Shown here piece after piece: positions 46,569 through 59,946 of a stretch of 64,000 bases of DNA; position 1 is the stretch's first letter, and each line of letters starts with the position of its first letter. Position numbers and translations under genes: made by a program. The notes under the pieces were generated by a model that was not told the origin of the DNA, ran no database searches, and saw only the letters and a list, made by a program, of their open reading frames with translations. The stretch is from Quercus robur (taxonomy: Eukaryota > Streptophyta > Magnoliopsida > Fagales > Fagaceae): assembly GCF_932294415.1 (NCBI RefSeq), contig NC_065537.1, forward strand, positions 67,718,290-67,782,289. The letters are read 5' to 3'.

Positions 46569-49500
46569 TCAGCCACTGCCAGCATTTCTACTCCAGTCAC
46601 CCCTAGATCCACGACCACGTCCATTGCTGCCGCCACTGTTACTCTCAGCTCCCCAACTGCCACCCCAGGTACCACCACCTGCACCTCTACCCTTACTGCT
46701 ATCACCCCAACCACCTATACCGCCACTAGGTCCCCAACTTGTTCCACCAGCACTATCAGTTCCACCACTGCCCAACCAACTAAAGGAAGTATAATTGTTG
46801 TCCTCATCCCCTCTGTTATAAGAGTCACGTCCACGTCCACGCCCTCGACCTTGGCCACGGCCTCGTCCATAACCTTCACCACAACCTCGACCACGATTAG
46901 GACCACGTCCTCGTCCTCGTCCGTAACCATGCTCATTGGAGCAACCCATATTGTAACCACTAGTATGCCCACCTTCCCCATTGTTATCCCAATTGTCAAA
47001 ACTGGCACTCCTACCCCCACTCCAACAACCAGTATTAGTTCCACCACTATGATTGTTGTCCTCATCCCCTATGTTATAAGAGTCACGCCCACGTCCACGT
47101 CCACGACCTTGACCACGACCTCGACCACGATTAGGACCACGTCCTTGTCCTTGTCCATAACCATGGTCATTGGAGCGACCCATTTTGTAACCACTAGTAT
47201 GCCCACCTTCCCCATTGTTATCCCAATTGCCAAAACTAGCACTCCCACCCCCACTCCAACCACTAGTTCCATCACCACCACCACCCCAATTTCCACCACT
47301 AGCATTAGTACGATTATTATCCCATTTTCCTGGTGAATTTTTAATTTTGGCACAAGGAGAATTGCTCCATCCACTATCACTACCCCCATGGCTCCATCCA
47401 TTACTGCCATCTTGATTGCCACCACTATTACACTCAGATCCCTTGCTGCCACCCCAAGTGACATCACCTGCACCTCCACCCTTACTGCTATCACCCCAAC
47501 CACCTGTACTACCACTAGGTCCCCAATTTGTTCCACCACTGCCCAACTCACCAAAAAAAGTATTATTTTTGTTCTCATTTACACTCCCATGGCCACATCC
47601 ATTATTAACACCTTGATTGCCACCACTATTACTCTCAGCTCCCTTGCTGCCACCCCAAATGACACCACGTGCACCTCCACCCTTACTGCTATCACCCCAA
47701 CCACCTGCACCTCCACCCTTACTGCTATAACCCCAACCACCTGTACCACCACTAGGTCCCCAACTTGTTCCACCAACACCATCAATTCCACCACTGCCCA
47801 ACTCACCCAAAAAAGTATTATTTTTATTCTCACTTGCACCCCCATGGCCACGTACATTGTTGCCCCCTTGATTTCCACCACTATTACTCTCAGCTCCCTT
47901 GTTGCCACCCCAAGTGACACCACCTGCACCTCCACCCTTACTACTAGTGCTATCACCCCCAATCACCTGTACCACCACTAGGTCCCCAACTTGTTCCACC
48001 AACATCATCAGTTCCACCACTGCCCAGCTCACCAAAGAAAGTCTTATTGTTGTTATCCCTTGCACCCCCACTCCAACTACCTGTACCATCACCTACACCC
48101 CCCCAATTTCCTCCATTAGTATTAGTACAATCACTATCCCATTTGCTGGGTGAATTCTGAACTTTTTCACTATGAAAAGTGCTCCATCCACCACCACCCC
48201 CATCTCCATCCTTCGAACCAAAGTCCGACTTTGAGTATGTATCATAACCAGAATCTTTATTTTCATGGCTGCTGTCATCATGCCCATGCCCACGCCCACG
48301 ACCACGGCCACGACCACGTCCACGTCCACGTCCACTCCCAAATCCACGACCAAGGCCTTGGCCACTATCTCCAACATCATCTCCATAGTCATTTTTATCT
48401 GTCAATTAAATGGAAAAATAAAGAGTAAAGAAAGTTAATGCATCAAAATATTCTAAAAATTGGCAGGTTAGCCTATTGTGACCATATCATGTGTTCTACA
48501 ACAAAATTATTGTACGTTACCATTTACAGCATTGATATTTGAATGCCCTATTTATATTTTATAGACATGCATCTTCATATATCAAACTCATCTACACATC
48601 AATTGCTTTGACTAACAAATACGCATTATTGTATGGTATTAAAAACTTCTAACATAACGTTAATCCAGGAATTTAACACCAGATCAATATAATAATCTGA
48701 AACTTGACAGAGGAGTCTATCAAATAATTTTCCCCAGGCTATTGTGTGCTTTATGCAAGGTATAAAATTAAAGAAATTGCAAAAAGAAAGTGAGTAGTTT
48801 TCACCTTTTGGAAAAGGGGTAGATTTGTCTAAGCCTGATTTTGGCTGGCTTTGCCAACCACAATCATTGCTTCCCCCATCACTAGTCTTTACAGAAGAAC
48901 CCCCAAATGCAGATTTTTGCATTGGTGCTGACTCATGCTGCAAATCATCAATATGCTTCTGGAAATATGCCACCAATTGCTCAATCTTCCCAAACATTTG
49001 CTTCCTAAACTTGAATCCCTTGGGATGCAGACCAACAAACTCATGACGTAGATGTGTGGTTTTTATATAAGACAAGATGAAAGTTCCAGGATGCTCATAA
49101 GAAATTCCAAAACAGTAAACAATTCTAGTCGGATATTCTGATTTTTCTACTCTCAACACTTCATCAACCTCTGCTTTTGAACCCCTCTTGAATTTTCGGA
49201 AACTAACCATTGTTTTCAGGTGGGTTACCAGTGGGTCTACATAACGATCCACAACCTATTTTTGACACCATGAATAAATATTAGATGAGCAAAAACAATC
49301 AAAAGGGCAGATACATTTAGCAGATAAGCACAGACACTAAATTTTCTGTGTGTAAGTAATTTCTTCTCAACTTGGGGATTTATCAAGTAACCCATAAGAT
49401 AAAACTTGCAATTATGTTGGGATTAATACAAAGGTCCAGCAACAATTAACTACTAGCAATAAGCATGATGTCAACTCATTGATGTTATAGTTCTGATCAC

Positions 49501-52500
49501 TGAAAATTTTAATTCCAAAATATTCTCCACACCATGACATTAGCTAGCTTTCAACCTTTTCCTTAAGAAAACTTGATCAGTTTTTTGGCTAGTTCACTGG
49601 GCAAGAATCAGATGGAATTATGTTAGTGACTCACAGTTATATTTTTTAATTTTATCTATTTATTCAGTTTTACTACATAGGCAAATCTAGAACTCATTAG
49701 TCAACTCCCTGTGTAGAAATAAAGAAATTACATATATGATGAATGAGGACTGATTTAAATATAAAATTGGCAGAGATGACATACTATTGTAGCAACACAG
49801 ACAATATAAGGTAGAAAGTTGTGAAGCCTTCCTGACCAGAAAAAAAGAATACAAACCTCATCAATATCCTCAAAGTAATCATCCCCTATTTTTAATGTCT
49901 TTCCAAGACGAAGCAAGCTTGTAATATTGCTGTGATCCTTTCCCCCTTCGATGATGTCTTTGTGCACAAAAAATCCATCACAGATTTTCAGAGTTAAAGT
50001 AAGATAAGATGGACCTCTGGCACTAGGGCGAAAAATACATTCTCCAGCATCCTTATTTGAGAGGAACTACTCAACAAAATACACAAATTAATGCCTATCA
50101 CCAATTCAAAACTCCATGACAACGAAAAATTGAACAAGCTAAAAATTGCATCATGAATAACTCACCTCCATTGCTTGATTCAAAGTTAGATTCTGAAAAT
50201 GAGGATGAACAATCATCCTTGGGTTGAAAGGCTTCTTTGCTAGCTCCCCATTGTGGGCTTTCCCCTGCTGACTTCGTAAACTGCTCTGGCCTCCATGGTA
50301 ATAAGGGTCTGCTTCAGAAGAGTTTTGGTCTCCATTACTCTTTAATTCACTTTTTTTACAAGTCAGACACACCTGGAATTTGTCTTTTTCTACTTGTTTG
50401 ATCTTGCAGGTAAGAATATCACCTACATGCAGCTTGTCTGCTAAAGAAATGTCATCAGCATTATCTGAAAAGTCTTCCTCTACGAGTACCCCAGTCAAGC
50501 CTGAGTCAAGCACACAGAATGCTCGATGAGATTGCAAATTGCGAACCATTGCCTGGACTATTCTTCCTTCAGCAAGAGCATTCCCATTTTTTCCAGATAC
50601 CATATCAAATTCCTCATCCTGAGTTGGTTCTTCATAAGGCCTTCGAGGATCTTGAAATCCATGAAGAAGTTCCATTCTAATATCATAAAGAGTCTCTCTT
50701 CTGTTTTCCCCCATTTCTATTTCATATTTTTCTGAATAATCAGTAATATCAAAACTTTTTAGCAGTTGTGGATTGTCATTAATGTACTGTACAGGCTCTT
50801 CCAGGGAATCTGCATTAATTGCATCATCCTGAACATGAAATTTATGAACTGCCTTTGCCAAATCCTCTGCAAGACTATATGACTCAGGGTGAATTCTTGT
50901 ATTATCCAACAGATTAGTATCTTTGCCAGTATAATGCAGTCCACTGCAACAAACTCGTAAAAAACCAACTGCATTATAGAAATCGTTCTTTCCTCTCAGT
51001 CCGCAACTAATTAAGTCTCTTCGATTTCTAATTTCTTTACCTCCAAGTAATTGCCTCTGTAATGAAGCCACCTTTCTAGGTCCAAGCCCAGAAATGAATT
51101 GCAAAGGCGCAAAAAGCCAGGCATGGCTTGCAGCCAAGTTCAAGTCTAGACCTACCTGGTTAGTAACATCCACCATAACCCGTTCTATCATCTCCCACTT
51201 CTCATCACCTGTAAGATAGTGATCCAAGGAGCTAAGTTTCCAAGATACTATCTCTCTTTGGGCCCCACATAATGTTGCAATCATAGCCAACGGGTTCTGG
51301 AGGTAACGACCGAGAGCCACAGCACGCTTTACAATGCCTAAATGATTTCCAAAATAAAGGCAACAGTAAACAATCAAGTTAATTAAAAGAAGATATCAAG
51401 AAACAAATGTAATTACCTGGTTGTCCAGGCAGCTGTTCTGAGGAAATCTGTGAATGTTCATAAATATGGGCAAAGGATTCATCCCCATAAACAACGCTGA
51501 TCTCATCCATAACTTGGCTGATATCTCCAGTATTCTCCTCTACCCTTTTAAAAATGATCTGATCAACAGGAATAACAACTCACAATTTCATATTGTCTAA
51601 CTAAGAAAGAAGAAATCAAAATGATTATAGAAGAATAGGAAAATATACATCATATGACAAGTCAGTGAAGTCATGAATGTTAAGTTGCAGTAGCATCCAT
51701 CAAATAAAATATGAAATGTTAAGTCAGTGAAGTCATGATGTTAAGTCATGAAAGCAAAATACACGTTCTCTTTATTCTTTACACGCATACCAAATATATC
51801 TTGTTTACTATTTGACTCATGTTTTGTGTATAATTTTACAGTTAAAAAAAACTATTATGAAATTTTTATAGTTTTTGGATGAGATACTTATTGATGATAT
51901 CTGAGAAGTAAAAGTTACACAAGGTTCAACTTTAACCTATGTCTCTTTCTCTCTCTCTCTCTACTTTTGACTACATCATGTAGTGAAAATATTGTTGTTC
52001 TAGATATGAATACTCAGTTCTTCATAACTAGCACAGCAAAAGTTACTATGTTAAATTGTTCTAGATATGAATACCTCTTTGATATCATCCTTCAACCGTG
52101 TGCAAGCCACATTAGCAGCACCTAAGACAATGACATGTGGATGATAATTTTTCATGAACTTAAGAACATGCTGTTGGTCATTCTTCCTCTGTTGCTGGTG
52201 AATAACATTTTGTGACCGTTTAGTAATTGACCCAGCATGCAACACATCAAGCACTTCTCCTGAAGAATCCAACATTACAAATGTAGTTTCTGGCTTTCCT
52301 GGACCCCAACAACAGGCCATTACCCTTGGTGCAATACCTTTATTCTCATCAACAACATTTTCCTTACAATGATATGGCGCCACAGAGACCCTGTTCCAGA
52401 ACTGCTTCCCATATTCTATAAGTAACCAGTTTTTTGCTCGGGTGGTCAACAGAGCTCTTGCTTCCTTCTCCATAGAAGGAAGAAGAAAATTTTTAATTGC

Positions 52501-55500
52501 ATCCTCTAGAATTATCTTGCGCTGTTCGTTCCAAATTTGAGCAGATCTATTATCATTGTCTCTAAGATAAACATCATAGGATGCACTAATCAACTCATCC
52601 AGGGCATTCTCTGGCAACTTTATGGTAATTTCAAGGAGCTTCTCTTCTTCCGCCTTCTGAATAAGAAGCCACTGCATGTCCTCAAATTTTGAGAGTGGTT
52701 TGTTGTGTAGCCACTTGACCCCTGCATACTGATGAAAACAATCTATTTCCTTGTTTCCTTTTGGGGTAGGGCTTGTTGAGACTAGAGCTCTATCCATGAA
52801 AATACCACGGGCATGTTTCCTAAACAATGTCTCACAGCTGATATCCACTGCGGCCTGCAAAAAACAAAAAAGGTTAGCAAACAAAACCAACCAGCCCCTC
52901 AAAGTTATGCAGGATCAAAGACAAACATCAAGAGCATACCATGTGCCTAGCACCTTTGAGCACTGCTTCAGGAGTTTCAAACATTTCACACATAAAATTT
53001 GAAGCTATCTCCTCTGGAAATTCCTCAGGATCCTCATCAAACTTAAATCCCTACAGTCAGAAGAAGCCAAATTATGTCTTACACATATAAATATTAAAAC
53101 AAAAACATGGTAATAAAAGAAGTTTATACACTAGCGAACATACAGTTCTCTCTAAAGTTATTTGGAAGCCAAATTGCTTGGAGTCACCAAACTTGTGTGC
53201 AAGCTCCCACAGGCCAGCCTTATTGCAGTAGCTATATTGTGATTTCTTTGCAGGCCTCTTATATTTTCCACCATTGCCCCCCTCAGTTGGAGGAAAATGT
53301 ATACTAAACTCCATGTCCACATCATCAACATCTCTCTCAGATTCAGCCTTCTTCAGAGACTTGATGGTGGTTTCAAAGAGCTCCTTAATAAAGGCAAGCC
53401 TTGCCCCACTGACTATATTGCTACATTCCTCTTCATAGCGCTTGTTATAGTACCTCTGAAGAGCACTCTTCCGCTTCTGAAGATGTAACCACTTTTTGTC
53501 AAGCTCCTTGATGGCCCAAAGAACCTGCACAGAATACATTCACTTGGATTATGGAAACAATTTATCCTGTTTATACGTTATATCCACTTCCTACTTTTCT
53601 TTTCTTCCTCTTCTACAATGACTCATGCTACATGAATAAGGTGGCAACGGCAACATGTAATTTGTATAGCCCCTCAATTTTACTAAGGTTATAATTAAAA
53701 GAAGAAAAAATTAAAAATAAAGAGTACCTTGTGCCACTTCAGTTTAGGCATTCTCTCAGCATCAACCTTATCCCTGCTTTCTTCATCTTGCTCTGGGTCT
53801 TTCAAGAGACTCAGGCACTGCTCCTTCCGATACATAGCAATAAACGGAATCTTGGAAAAAAACAAAAATTGCTAATTAAAAGGGGCAATTCAGAGTTTAA
53901 AATGGGATTTCACTTTAAAGCTACTGATACTTACATCACACTTCTCCACATGATGCAATTTCAAAAAGCTCATAATGTCTTCCTTACGAATTCTTTTACA
54001 TAGGTCAAATCCTTCAGCTTGTTCCGGCATCTTGCAGAACAATGGATACACATACGTCCCAAGTTGACCAAGTATCCAAGAACACTCCTCTATAATGCTC
54101 ATTTCGTCAACTGGAGCAGGCCCAATGACTTCCCCAAATATCTAAGAGTTGAAACGTAGGAAGAATTAATTCCAGAGTAAGAATAAGATGACATTTTGGC
54201 AATTAACTACCATTATCAAAGACAATAGACCTGCATCCTCTCGGGCAAGTCAATCTCCTTTATAATAGCATCCTTCTCTGTCATGTACTTGTCTTTGAGG
54301 ATGAAAGGTGCAAAATCATTAGAATCATCAGGTCTGGCACTCTCAGCTATAACTTGGTCATGAAGATTCAGTACTTCATCAGCATTGCCAAAAGTGTAAC
54401 TAGCTTCCCCTACTGCAGATGAAGCTTTTGATGCATGCCTTGACTTCTTTTCATTCAGATTTCTTTGGCAAGAAAGAGATTTGTAAGTAGAACTTGCAAA
54501 AAAGAAAAGAAAAAAAAAATGAATAACAAAACAATTTTTTTTTTTGAAATATGTAATTAACAATTAATCATTTATAAATAACAAAGTAAGCAGGTGAATC
54601 AAAATAAGAATTACAAGAGTAAATTCAAGGGGCTCATGCTGGCATAATACCTTATGGGGGCTCCCTTCCCATAAAATTTTCCATGATCCACTATAAAATT
54701 TGCCATTTCATCCTCTTCATCATCAGGCACGTATTCATCTTCTTCAGCAACATCACTAAATAGTGGTCCTGAAAAGACCATTTTAAATTTTTTTTTTTTA
54801 AGAATTTTATGATAGACATTCTAATGTTAGATTTTTAAAGCACAATTTTGAATCATTAACAATGTTATGGATAGTTTTTAACCAAAAGAAACGTATATTG
54901 CAAATGTCTAATAAGCACCAAGTGTTTTCAAGCAAATTGGTCCCTACTCAGGCAGTCCTCAAGCCAGGTAATGGACATCTTTTTTACTTATAAAAAAAAT
55001 ATAATGGACATCTTTTTAGAACATTGAACTAAATTGAAGAAGTTATAACTACAGAGAAACAATTACCATCGTCATCTGAAATGCTAGAGGGCCCTTCCAG
55101 TTCAGTGTCAACCCCAACCTTTTTGAGCCGCTTAAACTTTGCACCTCCCTATCAGTGAAACAAAACATGATCAACAAAATATGTATATACCATGTCAACA
55201 AGGATAAAAGGAACAAAAAAGATGATGGCACAAAAATTCACCTTCTCTGATTGAATAATGCTCAAGTTTTCATTCTCTCGAATCAGCTCAAGATCGTCGT
55301 CATCAAGCATAAGACTCCTCAACGATTTTCTAAAGAATTTCAAAGCAAAATACTTTATAACATGAAAGTAAACCACATACTTCAAATCACATTGCAGAGT
55401 GGGTGGAAAAGATTATCCTAACCTTTTCCTTTTCCTCTTTTTCTTTTGTTTGCCTTTATAGCTTTGTTGTTCTTCCTCCGATTCTTCTTCTTCTTCATCA

Positions 55501-56899
55501 TCATCATTATCATCTACTAAAAACCCATCATCCTCAAACTCATCCAAATCTTCTTCTAATCAAACCAATCAAACCAAATTCAATAATTATCAACAACAAT
55601 TAGATTATAGCAAACAAATACAACAGCTATACCAGCAACACCCAACTCACATTAAGTCACTAACATCATCATTACCGTAACAATACTAGAAACAATAATA
55701 ACATATGGCAAAAGGCTTAAATCTTGTTATATACTCTCTCAAAGCATGATTTAAACCCACATCGTGGGGTGTGTGCATAAGATGAGTGTGCAAATAACCT
55801 GTGTGTGGTAATCATTACTCACAATATAAGCATAAAACAAATTATAGAGTTGAGGGCACAGAAACCGAGACCATATATTGCTTAAAGGAATATGTTACTC
55901 TTTAAAAGCAATTAAGTGGGTTTTATTGCATTGGAAAATAATAAAAGCAAATAAATAAATAACTCTTTAGCTCAAAATTGTGCGACTCCCTAAAAAACTA
56001 ATCAATTGCAATAAAACACTCAACTTTAACTAATAAACATTAGCACTTGATAACCGGATTCTTACTTGACCCAATACTTGGACACTGAACTCAAATTGAG
56101 TGTAACTTTGACAATCAAAGAAAATGGGAGTGGAAAAGCAAAAATAAATAAACAAATAAAATACATTTTTTGAAAAAAAGCAGGGACACAATAAATTATA
56201 AAACGTTCACGTTCATAGAAATTTGAAGGCAAAAAAAGATTACAAATTTACAAACCCAACAGAGCGAGAAGAAAGAAAAATTATATAGAACAACAAAAGA
56301 GAACTAGCCAACTAGGAGCATTCAAAATATCGCATTATCACGTCAAATGAAAATATCGCGAGATAACATTAAATGCAGTGATACGAGACGATGATAAACA
56401 TGTCTATATATATCGCATGCCGGAAATGATCATTTCGCCGGCGAAAACTCGCCGATAGTACGGACAAAAATATTTAAAAAAAAAAAAATTTAAGAAAACA
56501 TTAATGAAAAGCACTTATTGATTATTAAGTAGAACAAAAGCTAAAACCAAAAAACCAAAACGAACACACATAGTGACAGAGATAACAAAGAGTCCGTACG
56601 GTTAGAGCTACATCAACTTTTCAAAAAGAAACGTATATATATAGGAAAGAATAAACCGTAAAAAGCTGAGATAAAACTATATATGTTAGTTATATTTATG
56701 TATACCATCGTCTTCTTCGTCTTCGTTGTTGGAAGCTACAGCTGGTTCGTTTTCGTCTGTGAAACCAAAAAAAAAAGCATAGAAAATATGAATTGGTTTT
56801 CGCATATAATGTGTGTATGTGAAAAGAGAGAGAGAGTATGGATTTTTAGGGACCTTCATCATCATCGTCGACAATGCGTGACCTTCTCTTCCTCGCCAT
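46569..56899 (-). CDS. SPT6L: SPT6-like transcription elongation factor and histone chaperone with WG/GW tail
   Basis: SPT6 travels with RNA polymerase II, reassembles nucleosomes and binds the phosphorylated Pol II linker. Seventeen exons fit by splice sites and phase: 56854-56899, 56706-56756, 55423-55555, 55242-55329, 55067-55148, 54651-54768, 54231-54462, 53935-54141, 53728-53850, 53144-53524, 52940-53050, 52075-52854, 51417-51558, 50166-51337, 49857-50066, 48805-49255 and 46569-48398. Start is MARKRRSRIVDDDDE. Approximate domains: acidic N-terminus to residue 170; helical core 250-520; YqgF-like 650-830 (HPHVIVLGAANV); HhH near 913 (ISGLGPRK); S1 about 1100-1180; tandem SH2 about 1205-1400 (ECIFRPSARG, GISYEHPGTFIL); RG- and WG/GW-rich tail from 1442, predicted to bind Argonaute. 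Read literally, the last exon stops at 47953-47955 (1,590 residues). Five C at 47956-47960 replace the four seen in sister repeats, and one base fewer would open the frame to 46569 (about 2,051 residues). Confidence 0.95.
47953..47960 (-). other. One-base frameshift site in the SPT6L WG/GW tail
   Basis: The plus strand reads TATCACCCCCAA, while the parallel repeat at about 47489-47498 reads TATCACCCCAA. In the coding sense GDWG is followed at once by TGA. With four C the frame continues GDWGDS and stays open with WG/GW repeats for about 1.38 kb. Either a real truncating allele or a homopolymer error. Confidence 0.85.
54969..55017 (+). mobile_element. Micro-retroinsertion in an SPT6L intron: TACTTATA plus poly(A), 16-bp target duplication
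   Basis: A 17-bp insert (54985-55001), TACTTAT then an A run, lies between perfect 16-bp repeats TAATGGACATCTTTTT (54969-54984 and 55002-55017). It sits in the intron between exons 5 and 6 and leaves the splice sites alone. Confidence 0.9.
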
Positions 56900-56999
56900 A
56901 TTGTATGTTGTAGGTGATTCTCAGAAACCCTAACCCAATGGTTTTAGAGAGAGAGAGAGAGATTGAATAGCAGTGTTGATGATAGAGTGGAGTCAAGTT

Positions 57000-58090
57000 T
57001 TAGAGAGAGAGAGAGAACAGAAATGGAAAGAGAGAGTACCAGACCTCAGGCTTTTTCTGTTGTTACTTGTTATGCCATTTGCGTGTGCTCCATACTACTA
57101 ATTTACCAAAACACCCCTATTATGGGTCTGCTGCTGTGATCATGCCACGTGGAATAACAATGGAGATGGAGTTGGTGAATCTTGAGCTGGAGCTTGCTTC
57201 GGAAAAAACCTTATTTATGCTTGTTAATTTAGAAAATAAGCCTTAACTTTAAGTTCGATTATTAAATGAGCCAAGCTCAAACGTAGTAATGTGATTGTGA
57301 ACAAACTCGTGAACATGATTCACATGAAGATTCAATTTAACTATATAGTATAATATTATATTTTATGACAAAATTTAGGTTCAATAATTTATGTATTGTT
57401 CTTTAAGTTCTTTTCCTAAAATTCATCTATATACTTAACTAAAAATATACTTCAATTTTATGAATTCTAAGATGAACTTAAAGAACGTCATCTAGGTATT
57501 GTACCTAAATTTTGTTCATATTTATATGCATATTTGTCTAAAAATATATTTATATAGACTTGAAATTATATTGAATAAGGTTTTCAATAGGTTCATATAA
57601 TATTAAATTATTATTTAAAACTTATTGATATATAAAAAAATCTATTTGTAATAAAAATTTATAGAATTATAAAAAGTAAAACATTTTAGACATGATTTAC
57701 AATATATATATATAATATTAATCAAGTAACTTATAAACATCATCGAGTTTGCTAGAAAAAAATATGAGCTAAGCTTGACATAAAAAAAGCCTTGTTTCAT
57801 AAAATCTTGTGGGAGAGAGGAAGGAGGGGGGCATAAATGTCATTTGATTGGAACTGTTTTATTGGGGGTACTAATGTCTAATACTATATGGTACTAGTAC
57901 AAGCTAGGAGAGCATATGGGCAGGCCACCTGGCAGAGCGTATCACAATCAGTATACGTTTTTGGTAAACAAGACAAGGACACTGTATTGCTGCTGTTCTC
58001 CTACTTTATTACCCTTCAATTTTATGGCCAATATTCCTCTACCAACTTATTTAAATTAATGTCATTGGCACATTTTAAGGCTACCCCTAT
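57000..58090. other. Intergenic region upstream of SPT6L
   Basis: It contains the SPT6L leader with GA runs (about 56949-57015), then AT-rich sequence without coding signal. It separates the SPT6L start from the tandem paralogue's end together with the next two entries. Confidence 0.5.
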
Positions 58091-58092
58091 GG

Positions 58093-58970
58093 TCTATTTA
58101 TCTATTCCTTTCTTTCTTTTTAATTAGTTAGGAAAAAAAAATTATTTTTATTTTTATATTACATGGATTCGTTAACAGTAACACAGTTTCTATTCCACAC
58201 TCTTAAGTAAACTATCTTGTACCATATATTACCTCTTTGATATATTATATGATTTCTTAATTAATCTGGTTTAGTGGTATATATGAAAAATCAATTACTT
58301 AAAAAGTAATAGAAAAGTATAAACTTACTCATTTGCCCATATCTTGGTCAAATTTGCTCTTCCAATCATAATATATTTGGTTCTTTTGATATGGGATGTT
58401 GTTCCTATTGTTTAGAGTTTATTATCAAGGTTGAGGCAAACAGTTCTGTTTCTTTGTAACTTCTCTTTTTCTTTTTTCTTTAATAAATACTTCTTTCTCA
58501 TTAAAAAAAAAAAAATTAATTAACATGGGAGATCTTTATCTATTCCTTTCCTTTTTTAATTAGTTAGGGAAATAAATTTTATTTTTATATTACATGACTT
58601 TACTAATGACCCTATTTTTATTATGTACTGATTATAATATGTCTCATTTATTCCTTTCATTTTATTTGATTAGTTCGAAAATTTTTATTATGTACTAATC
58701 ATGACATGTCACATCGACAATTATAAAACCCCTATAAGTCAATTTTACATTGTTTCTCTACACGTGAGTTCTAACTTCTTTCATAAAAAAAAAAAAAAAA
58801 AAAAGTTCTAACTTCAAACTTCAAACTCTTTAAAGTAAACTTTCTTATACCATATATTATCTCTTTAATATATTACACACAATTTCTTAATTAATTTGGT
58901 TTAGTTGGTAGAGATGAACAATCAATTACTTAAAAAAGTAACCGAAAAGTAAAAATATACTCATTTGCTA
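58093..58970. repeat. Diverged tandem duplication, about 430-bp period, with LINE-like 3' end between
   Basis: Shared order: TTTATCTATTCCTTTC, TTTTTAATTAGTTAGG, ATTTTTATATTACATG, then AGTAAACT.TCTT, CCATATATTA, CAATTACTTAAAAA and TACTCATTTGC (58093-58340 and 58528-58970). Between the copies, 58380-58513 resembles a truncated L1 3' end (ACTTCTTTCTCATT plus poly(A)). Confidence 0.7.
58767..58815 (+). mobile_element. Micro-retroinsertion: TTTCATA plus poly(A), 12-bp target duplication
   Basis: A 25-bp insert (58779-58803), TTTCAT plus an A run, lies between perfect 12-bp repeats AGTTCTAACTTC (58767-58778 and 58804-58815). It is present in only one copy of the surrounding duplication. Confidence 0.85.
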
Positions 58971-59946
58971 AATTTTATTTATTTATATTTTTTTATGGGA
59001 CTCGATCATTTGCTAAATTAAGTTTTGATAAGATACATTAGTGCATTGAGTCATTTTCTTTTCCTTTGTGTAGTTTAATGTTGCACATATATGTCTTAGT
59101 ATATGTTTTTTGGGTAACAATTAACAACAAGGATAGATATTAAATTGATAGGTCCCTAACAGATAGGGAAGTCGTTACATGTGAGCAGTCAGAAAGCAAA
59201 ATCGATACATTTGAGTCAGATCAGCAAAATAGATACAAGTTGTAGAGGTGGACCGGAGTAAGTTACAAGTCTCTTATGAAACCACAGTCCTTTGGTTCCA
59301 TATGTTGTCTTTTCTAAGAAATAAAAATTTAAATCGATTTGTTGTCACAGTAGTCATGTTTTTAAAGAGAGAAGAGAACCACAGTGTAGGGATGAAAAAG
59401 AAATGGAGGGAGGATCTAATCCAAGGATGACTGGAGGGGTTTAGCAACAAATGGCAATGAACGACTTCAATGAATGAAATAACCATCATTAGCTGACTCG
59501 AAAGTTTAGATTGTTCCTTCAATAATTACATTTTCAACTAAAATCAAAAGTTCTGTCTTTGCATTCATGATTCATTAAATATTCTTTCTACTATTTCTAT
59601 AAGAATGATGTTAATCTTAAATGTTCAATATGACATGCAATACGAATGCACTCCGTCAATAGAATTTCTAATTGAACCTGGAATTATACAGCTAAGACAA
59701 ACAGATATTACAATTTTGAAAATGGAAAGCAAAAATTAAACAAACCAACAAATAATATTTGGTCACGAGTGTAATAATATAAGAACTGAGATATATCCAT
59801 TAAAGCATTAGTAATATAAGGTTTCTTCGTAAAAGACATCAAACTATCACTCACTACTCACTATCCAAGAAAACGGCAAAAACAATTAAAGAGGATCTCA
59901 GTACAGTTAACTCTCTGTACACATGATTTCACCACCCCAAAACTAT
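58971..59946. other. Spacer between the two SPT6-like genes
   Basis: AT-rich, no supported coding or RNA gene. The right part is probably the 3' UTR of the paralogue. Confidence 0.5.

Noticed and set aside
46569-48092. A separate gene starting at an internal start codon within the WG/GW tail
   Set aside because: The frame is the continuation of SPT6L exon 17 after a one-base shift; the sister repeat shows the unshifted form.
46715-48428. Several long frames on both strands (Thr-rich plus strand, Val-rich minus strand)
   Set aside because: Shadow frames of the SPT6L glycine-rich tail.
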